The notes beneath the pieces were generated by a model that was not told the origin of the DNA, ran no database searches, and worked only from the letters and a program-made list of their open reading frames with translations. Shown here one piece after another: positions 14,710 to 19,416 of a DNA stretch of 19,416 nt (its first letter is position 1; the number at the start of each line of letters is the position of its first letter). The position numbers and the translations under genes are program-made. Source of the DNA: Bacteroidales bacterium Bact_23 (GTDB taxonomy: Bacteria; Bacteroidota; Bacteroidia; Bacteroidales; Lentimicrobiaceae); NCBI GenBank assembly GCA_001603685.1, contig LUZO01000180.1, positions 1 through 19,416 of the forward strand. The letters run 5' to 3'.

Positions 14710-16722
14710 ATGCGCCAAATCACGCTCATCGTTTTAATAATGCTTGCCGGTATTGCCGGAATCCGGGCACAGGAACCTGTCAGGGCCGGTGGCGGCGGAA
14801 TGCCCGTAGGGAGTTCCGGCGAGCAGCGTTCGCCCGATACGGCATCGGTCTTCTATTTCCACGCCGATGAGCGGTGGCCCGGAAACGGGACGCTGAAACG
14901 CACCGGCGACACCCTGCTTACCGGCTTTCAGTTTTACGATCCCGCCGAAGGGCCGCAGCAACTGAATGCCGGACTCGGAAACATCGGGCTGGCGTACTAT
15001 CCGCTGGTTTTCAATCCGGAAAAGAGCTCCGGTTTCAGGTTTTCGCCCTATCTTTTCAGCGACTACCTGCTGAAGAACAGCAACCTCCGCTATTTCCGCC
15101 AGTTCGGCCCCTATACCAATCTCTCCTACTCGTTCGGCAACGGCAAGGAGCAGCTTTTCGGCTTCACCCACAGCCAGAACATTGCCCGCGGGCTGAGCGT
15201 CGGCATTGATGTTAACCTTATCAACTCCATCGGGCTGTACAACCGCCAGAAGGCCGACAACGCCGGTGTGGCGCTGCAGGGACAGTTTGTTTCCGACAAC
15301 GAACGCTTTGCCGTGCTTGCCTACTACCGCAACAACCGCATGAAATGGCGCGAAAACGGCGGAATCCTCCACGATACGGTTTTTACCACCAACTACGAAA
15401 CCGACCGCAAACGAATCGCCATCAGGCTGGAGAATGCCGACAACCTGATCAAGGAGAGCGGTTTTCAGATACGGGAGTATTACTACTTCGGGCGGAATCC
15501 GCGCCTGACGGAAGAAGCGGAAAAACTTGCCGACAGCCTGGCGAAGGCGGCGAAAGCCACTCCTGATACCCTCAAAAAGCTTCAGCCGGCCGAAAAACAG
15601 GCGCGCCTCTTCTTCAATCCGGAGCGCACCAACTTTTTCAGGCACACCTTCACCTACAACCGCAATGCCCTGCTCTACACCGACGCCAATCCCCGTTCGG
15701 GATTTTATCCCGACATTTTTGCCGACTCGCTGATTACCTTCGACTCCATTTTCTTTCACGAATTTACCAATCAGCTTGTGTTCGAAGGCGGGGTGGGCAA
15801 AGCCAGGGGAAGCGACAAGGCGGTGATACTCAGGGCGGGGATAGAGCACGCTTTTGTGGTATATAAAAATGATTCGGTAACCAAACGGTTCAATCGCCTG
15901 ACGCCCTTTGCCTATGTTTCGGCTAACGCCTTCGGGATGGCCAAAGCCGAGGGAAAAATCTGGCTCAGCAACGGCGCCCCTTTCAACGGCGACAAGGGAG
16001 TTTCGGCCATGCTTACCCTTCCGGCGTACAATAATTCCACATCCTGGGGAAATCTCACCGCATCGCTGGCAGTGGATGCCCTGCAGCCCGACTATCTGTT
16101 TCAGTACCACTCGTCCAACCATTTCCGCTGGGAAAACAGCTTCGGCCAGCAGACCATTCTGAGCAGTAAGGTGATGTACACACGCCAGCACATCAGCGCC
16201 GGCTTCAACTTCTACAACCTCGACGGCTGGGTCTATTTCGACGAAAATGCACAGCCTGCCCGCGCCGGAAGCGGTATTGCGGTTACCCAGCTTTACGGAT
16301 ACACCGGCTTTTCGCTGGGGCACTTCGACATTCAGGCGTTTGCCGTCTGGCAGAACGCTTCCAATGCCGATCTGCTCCGCCTGCCCGACCTCGCAGGACG
16401 GCTTACCGCCGCCTATTCGGTTGCGCTGTTCAAAAGGGCGTTGCACCTGAATACCGGCCTTTCGGTGATGTACAACACCGCCTTCTTCGGCGACGCCTAT
16501 ATGCCGGCGCTCCGCTCCTTCTACCTGCAAAACAGGGTGAAAACCGGCAGCAATCCCTACATCGACGGCTTTGTAAACCTGCGGGTGAAGCGGGCGAAAA
16601 TGTTTCTGGTAATGAAGCATTTAAACAGCGGATTGACGGGATACGACTATTTTATGGTTCCCTCCTATCCCATGCAGGACCGCGGATTCCGCTTCGGGGT
16701 ATCGTGGGATTTCTTCGACTGA
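14710..16722 (+). CDS. Putative outer-membrane porin (Porin_10-like)
   Basis: This 670-residue protein is exported (signal peptide MRQITLIVLIMLAGIAGIRA, mature Gln21). After a Gly/Ser-rich linker it consists of alternating short strands and turns rich in Tyr, Phe, Asn and Gly, as expected of a large outer-membrane beta-barrel. The segments NAGLGNIGLAYYPLVFNP and GFRFSPYLFSDYL resemble the Bacteroidota putative-porin family (Porin_10, PF14121). The C-terminus FRFGVSWDFFD is barrel-like although the last residue is Asp. The frame is open from a TTG at 14686, but that codon is inside the promoter box, so the ATG at 14710 is used. Long antisense frames across it are codon-bias shadows. It precedes a secreted esterase by 29 nt, probably as one transcript. 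The solute is unknown. Confidence 0.85.
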   Translation: MRQITLIVLIMLAGIAGIRAQEPVRAGGGGMPVGSSGEQRSPDTASVFYFHADERWPGNGTLKRTGDTLLTGFQFYDPAEGPQQLNAGLGNIGLAYYPLVFNPEKSSGFRFSPYLFSDYLLKNSNLRYFRQFGPYTNLSYSFGNGKEQLFGFTHSQNIARGLSVGIDVNLINSIGLYNRQKADNAGVALQGQFVSDNERFAVLAYYRNNRMKWRENGGILHDTVFTTNYETDRKRIAIRLENADNLIKESGFQIREYYYFGRNPRLTEEAEKLADSLAKAAKATPDTLKKLQPAEKQARLFFNPERTNFFRHTFTYNRNALLYTDANPRSGFYPDIFADSLITFDSIFFHEFTNQLVFEGGVGKARGSDKAVILRAGIEHAFVVYKNDSVTKRFNRLTPFAYVSANAFGMAKAEGKIWLSNGAPFNGDKGVSAMLTLPAYNNSTSWGNLTASLAVDALQPDYLFQYHSSNHFRWENSFGQQTILSSKVMYTRQHISAGFNFYNLDGWVYFDENAQPARAGSGIAVTQLYGYTGFSLGHFDIQAFAVWQNASNADLLRLPDLAGRLTAAYSVALFKRALHLNTGLSVMYNTAFFGDAYMPALRSFYLQNRVKTGSNPYIDGFVNLRVKRAKMFLVMKHLNSGLTGYDYFMVPSYPMQDRGFRFGVSWDFFD

Positions 16723-16751
16723 GAACACACCTCAGACAAATAAAGAATAAG

Positions 16752-17474
16752 ATGAAGAAAGCATTGATTTTCACGCTTGCGCTGATTGGCTTCGGCTTCG
16801 GCCTGAAGGCTCAGCAGGCTCAGAAAAAAGGTTCATTCACGGGCACGGTTACCCGGCAGGTGTCGCTCGATTATCTGCTCTATCTGCCGCGCGATTACCA
16901 CTTCAAAGAGGCGGAACAGTGGCCGCTGATGCTCTTCCTGCATGGCTCGGGCGAGCGGGGCAACGACCTTTCGAAAGTTGAGGTACACGGCCCGCCAAAG
17001 CTGATTGCGGCCGGAAAACAGTTCCCGTTTATTGTGGTTTCGCCCCAATGCCCCGACCTTCAGGATTGGGATACCGAAGCGCTGTATGCACTGGTTCAGG
17101 ATATCGTCAAAAAATACCGGGTGGATAAAAAACGGATTTATGTTACCGGACTGAGTATGGGCGGCTGGGCAACCTGGGACCTTGCCATGGCTTATCCCGG
17201 TTACTTTGCCGCCATTGCACCGGTATGTGGCGTAGTTGACCGCAACTATTACCGCCGTGCCGAAGAGCTAAAACACTTGCCCGTATGGGCGTTCCACGGC
17301 GCCGCCGATGAGATTGTGCCGGTTAAGGATGCGGCAAAAATGATCGGTCGCCTGCAGGAAATCGGCGGAAACGCAAAAATCACCATTTACCCCGAAGCCG
17401 GCCATGACAGCTGGACCGAAACCTATAACAATCAGGAACTATACGATTGGCTGCTGAAGCAGAGAAGGTTTTAA
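16752..17474 (+). CDS. Secreted alpha/beta-hydrolase, esterase/peptidase-like
   Basis: This 240-residue exported serine hydrolase has signal peptide MKKALIFTLALIGFGFGLKA with mature Gln21. The alpha/beta-hydrolase core is complete: oxyanion loop HGSGERG (64-70), nucleophile elbow GLSMGG with Ser135, acid Asp186 in HGAADEIVPV, and His218 in EAGHDSW. The layout matches the predicted-peptidase/phospholipase-carboxylesterase (LpqC/dienelactone hydrolase-like) group, many of which deacylate plant polysaccharides or small esters. The frame extends back to 16704 within the porin gene, but the ATG at 16752 gives a proper signal peptide and is used. With the upstream porin and the divergent GH13 amylase it may take part in extracytoplasmic glycan or ester breakdown, which is inferred only from proximity. 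Confidence 0.9.
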   Translation: MKKALIFTLALIGFGFGLKAQQAQKKGSFTGTVTRQVSLDYLLYLPRDYHFKEAEQWPLMLFLHGSGERGNDLSKVEVHGPPKLIAAGKQFPFIVVSPQCPDLQDWDTEALYALVQDIVKKYRVDKKRIYVTGLSMGGWATWDLAMAYPGYFAAIAPVCGVVDRNYYRRAEELKHLPVWAFHGAADEIVPVKDAAKMIGRLQEIGGNAKITIYPEAGHDSWTETYNNQELYDWLLKQRRF

Positions 17475-17483
17475 ACCATCACA

Positions 17484-17522
17484 GAAAATGGCGGAATCCG
17501 GTTAAAAGATTCCGCCATTTTC
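17484..17522. terminator. Bidirectional-type terminator hairpin between convergent genes
   Basis: A perfect 15-bp stem, GAAAATGGCGGAATC (17484-17498) with GATTCCGCCATTTTC (17508-17522), encloses a 9-nt loop. A-rich bases before and T-rich bases after the GC core make it usable on both strands. It lies between the esterase stop and the small barrel-protein stop, just where both transcripts should end. Confidence 0.85.
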
Positions 17523-17547
17523 TCTTAAAATCTTATTGATACGGGTC

Positions 17548-18030
17548 TCAGAAGACATAACGAATGGAGATCGCCGCTCCGTCGCCCCACCAGTGGCTGT
17601 CTCCAACCAGGTTAAAGGCAGGTTTCCAGTCGATGCCGATGTTGAACGGCACTTCGCGGAAGGTGTATTCCAGGCCTGCGATAAAATCGACTCCCAGTAT
17701 GGTGAAATTTCCTGCCCTGCGGTCGTGGTTGTACCGGTAATAGCGGTCGTTGTCCCACACGCCGATGTGGCCGCCCACCCCGAGGAAATAGTCAAGGCCG
17801 GGAACCGACTCAAACGGCTTCTGCCACTCATAAAGCCCGGTAAGTGCAAATCCGCCCCAGCGGAAAGCGCCTATCCCCTCGATGGCGTTTGAACCGCCAA
17901 TAAAATGCTTGACCGTTATTCCATTGAAAAAGCCCACTCTGGCTCCCAAAGCAGTTCCGTAGTGCTGCGCCGAAGCCACTCCCGTAAAAAGCAGCAGCGA
18001 TGCTGCCAGCATAATCATCTTTCTTCGCAT
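17548..18030 (-). CDS. Small outer-membrane beta-barrel protein
   Basis: This 160-residue protein has signal peptide MRRKMIMLAASLLLFTGVASA with mature Gln22. Short amphipathic strands follow (ALGARVGFFNGITVKHFIG, GGFALTGLYEWQKPF, VGGHIGVWDNDRYYRY, FIAGLEYTFREVPFNIGIDW), and the protein ends ISIRYVF with a terminal Phe. This fits an eight-stranded outer-membrane-protein-beta-barrel fold; the specific function is unknown. The frame is open to 18075, but the Met at 18030 puts the signal peptide at the N-terminus and is the likely start. It is a single minus-strand gene, with a shared terminator hairpin downstream and the FNT gene diverging upstream. Confidence 0.85.
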   Translation of the reverse strand: MRRKMIMLAASLLLFTGVASAQHYGTALGARVGFFNGITVKHFIGGSNAIEGIGAFRWGGFALTGLYEWQKPFESVPGLDYFLGVGGHIGVWDNDRYYRYNHDRRAGNFTILGVDFIAGLEYTFREVPFNIGIDWKPAFNLVGDSHWWGDGAAISIRYVF

Positions 18031-18349
18031 AATAAGTCGTTTTAGCCATTCACCCTTCATCAAAAAGGGAGCCAAAAAGGCCAGAAATCCCGTTTTTTCA
18101 GGGTTGAATCCGCCGGAGAGCCGGCTGTTTGCCGGAAATTATTGATTCACACTTCCTCTTTTTCAGTCTGCGATAATGTTTTATTTTTGCATTTCTCCAA
18201 TACCTGGCTTATGTTTACCGTCTTTTTGGCAGCCCCGGAAGCGATGGTTTCAGAAACAGCGGATTCCGGAGTACAATGGCCTGAACAACGGTAACTTTTC
18301 CCGAATTGACTGACAAATTATAGATCATCCGTTTTAAACAAGAGCTGCA
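18031..18349. other. Divergent intergenic region upstream of FNT and the barrel protein
   Basis: This 319-bp gap has no supported gene. It holds a hairpin CCGGC-TGTTT-GCCGG (18121-18135) and a TATTTTTG promoter box for the FNT gene, leaving a leader of about 150 nt. No exact CAAAnnTA box (minus-strand promoter) was found for the barrel gene. A 27-codon open frame at 18211-18294 is noted but not supported. Confidence 0.5.
18182..18189 (+). promoter_or_regulatory. Predicted -7 promoter box for the FNT transporter gene
   Basis: TATTTTTG followed by CA matches the Bacteroidota -7 consensus. A TTTC at 18161-18164, 17 nt upstream, is a possible -33 element. It would give an unusually long 5' leader before the ATG at 18350. 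No known riboswitch was recognised in that leader. Confidence 0.5.
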
Positions 18350-19138
18350 ATGGACAACATCAAACCGGCACAATTGGTCAAGGATCTGGTGCAAATGGGC
18401 GCCGCGAAAGCAAATCTCCCCCTGAAGGATCTGCTGATCAGGGGCTTTTTATCGGGCGCCTTTCTGGGTTATGCCACTGTGCTGGCATTTACCACCACCG
18501 TTCAAACGGGCCTCGGAGTGGCCGGCGCCCTGCTCTTCCCGGTTGGCTTCTCCATGATCGTATTGCTCGGGCTTGAACTGGTAACCGGCAATTTCGCCAC
18601 CGTCCCCATGGCTGTGATGAGCAAAGAGGCCACCGGCAGAGGATTGGGCTACAACTGGTTCTGGGTGTTTACCGCCAACCTGGCAGGCAGCGTCTTCTTC
18701 GGAAGCCTGTTTTTCCTCTATATCACCAAAGTCGGGCACACCTACGATGTGGATGTAATTCAGAGAGTAATAGCCGTTGCCGAGGATAAAACGCTGGTTT
18801 ACAAGGAGCAGGGTGCACTGGGAATGATTGTGGTGTTCGTGAAGGCCTTCCTCTGTAACTGGATGGTGACACTGGGCGTGGTGCTGGGTATGGCATCCAC
18901 CTCCTCACTCGGAAAGATTGTCGGGCTGTGGCTCCCCATATTCTCCTTCTTTGCACTGGGCCTGGAGCATAGCGTGGTGAACATGTTTGTAATCCCCACC
19001 GCCATGATGCTGAAAGCCCCCATCAGCGCCGGCGACTGGTGGTTCTGGAACCAGATTCCGGTTACCATAGGAAATATTGCCGGAGGATTTATCCTAACGG
19101 GATACCTTCTGCATAAGACGTACTATAAAAAAGGGTGA
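18350..19138 (+). CDS. Formate/nitrite transporter (FNT) family channel
   Basis: This 262-residue inner-membrane protein belongs to the pentameric FNT family (FocA/NirC), which passes small monovalent anions such as formate or nitrite. The omega-loop motif GLELVTGNF contains Thr79, corresponding to the gating Thr of FocA. The segment FVKAFLCNWMVTLGVVLG (about 163-180) is the hallmark helix with Lys165 and the CNW signature. FALGLEHSVVNMF contains His207, matching the central-pore histidine (FocA His209). Six hydrophobic helices and the length are standard. Formate versus nitrite cannot be decided; no nitrite reductase or pyruvate formate-lyase gene is in the window. The long leader may carry regulation. 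A hairpin-module repeat tract follows soon after the stop. Confidence 0.93.
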   Translation: MDNIKPAQLVKDLVQMGAAKANLPLKDLLIRGFLSGAFLGYATVLAFTTTVQTGLGVAGALLFPVGFSMIVLLGLELVTGNFATVPMAVMSKEATGRGLGYNWFWVFTANLAGSVFFGSLFFLYITKVGHTYDVDVIQRVIAVAEDKTLVYKEQGALGMIVVFVKAFLCNWMVTLGVVLGMASTSSLGKIVGLWLPIFSFFALGLEHSVVNMFVIPTAMMLKAPISAGDWWFWNQIPVTIGNIAGGFILTGYLLHKTYYKKG

Positions 19139-19163
19139 GGGAATTTTAGATTGTAGATTTTAG

Positions 19164-19329
19164 TCCACCGCGGCGGATCGGATTTGAGAATTTGAGAATT
19201 TGAGAATTTGAGAATTTGAGAATTTGACGCGCCTGACGGCGCATTTGAGGATTTGAAAATTTGAGGATTTGCAGCGCCTGGCGGCGCATTTCATCCCGCC
19301 TGTCGGCGGGATGCCGGCATTATTGCCGG
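19164..19329. repeat. Hairpin-module repeat tract 2
   Basis: This is a second tract of the module family seen after the methyltransferase gene. Modules: 19164-19177 TCCACC-GC-GGCGGA (one A-C mismatch, a decayed TCCGCC copy); 19229-19242 GCGCC-TGAC-GGCGC; 19274-19287 GCGCC-TGGC-GGCGC; 19292-19313 CATCCCGCC-TGTC-GGCGGGATG (9-bp stem); and a less typical 19314-19329 CCGGCA-TTAT-TGCCGG. Linkers again are ATTTGAGG/ATTTGAA-like. An 8-bp direct repeat sits inside (19183-19227). The tract lies 3' of a plus-strand gene, as does tract 1. Confidence 0.8.
19183..19227. repeat. 8-bp direct repeat (TTTGAGAA, five units plus a partial)
   Basis: Five exact copies of TTTGAGAA run from 19183 to 19222, followed by a partial TTTGA. 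This looks like an expansion of the ATTTGA linker that separates the hairpin modules, so it may be a slippage-prone, length-variable site. Confidence 0.9.
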
Positions 19330-19337
19330 TGAGAGAA

Positions 19338-19393
19338 AATGGGGAAGCGCTTTGAACGGCGGTGCAACCAGCCGCTCAAAGCGCTTCCCCATT
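19338..19393. terminator. Long perfect stem-loop, possible terminator
   Basis: A perfect 18-bp stem is formed by AATGGGGAAGCGCTTTGA (19338-19355) and TCAAAGCGCTTCCCCATT (19376-19393); the 20-nt loop has a small inner CGGC/GCCG pairing. Downstream on the plus strand is A-rich (AAAAAAA), while on the minus strand the stem is followed by TTCTCTC (TTTT counting the stem edge). It could end a leftward gene outside the window, the FNT transcript, or both. Confidence 0.6.
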
Positions 19394-19416
19394 AAAAAAA
19401 CAATTGCGTGTCATTT

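Noticed and set aside
14734..16620. 628-codon minus-strand open frame opposite the porin gene
   Set aside because: It lies wholly antisense to a protein with signal peptide and barrel features, has no recognisable domain, and is explained by GC-rich codon use. The plus-strand gene also has a promoter box and a downstream partner.
18211..18294. 27-codon open frame in the FNT leader, starting MFTVFLAAPEA
   Set aside because: It could be a leader peptide because it lies after the predicted promoter, but it has no ribosome-binding site, no regulatory amino-acid run and no recognised family. A frame this short is expected by chance.

Overview
The window looks like chromosomal DNA of a Bacteroidota bacterium, probably Bacteroidales-like. 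Several signs agree. Upstream boxes match the Bacteroidota -7 consensus TAnnTTTG. Families typical of the phylum are present: a putative Porin_10-type porin, a DUF5020/Tsx-like channel and DUF3820. All four predicted signal-peptidase-I exports start their mature form with Gln (AQ or SQ junctions). No rRNA, tRNA, CRISPR array, transposase, phage gene or integrase was seen.

Layout. (1) 116-7512, plus strand: an RND-type tripartite efflux operon, with a lipoprotein periplasmic adaptor followed by two different full-length RND permeases spaced 4 nt apart. The outer-membrane TolC-like partner is not in the window. (2) 7616-8824, plus: a SAM-dependent methyltransferase with its own promoter, split by a +1 frameshift at an A4 run. 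(3) 8825-9186: a non-coding convergent gap with nine short GC-rich hairpin modules in AT-rich linkers, then a 16-unit heptanucleotide tandem repeat. (4) 9187-11207, minus: a probable purine-uptake pair, a Tsx-like outer-membrane channel followed by an NCS2/AzgA-type purine permease. (5) 11480-11902, plus: a DoxX membrane protein. (6) 11920-14512, minus: a GH13 amylase lipoprotein, DUF3820 and a hypothetical protein, joined by two ATGA 4-nt overlaps. (7) 14710-17474, plus: a large outer-membrane porin and a secreted serine esterase, diverging from the amylase operon. (8) 17548-18030, minus: a small outer-membrane beta-barrel, with a perfect bidirectional-type terminator hairpin before it. (9) 18350-19138, plus: a formate/nitrite (FNT) channel, followed by a second hairpin-module tract and a long stem-loop at the window edge.

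Most genes concern the cell envelope: efflux, purine import, glycan breakdown, porin, esterase and anion channel. The most unusual non-genic signal is the hairpin-module repeat found in both tracts, where arms differ between copies by compensatory changes while a TNNC loop is kept. I found no convincing new multi-gene defence or biosynthetic system.
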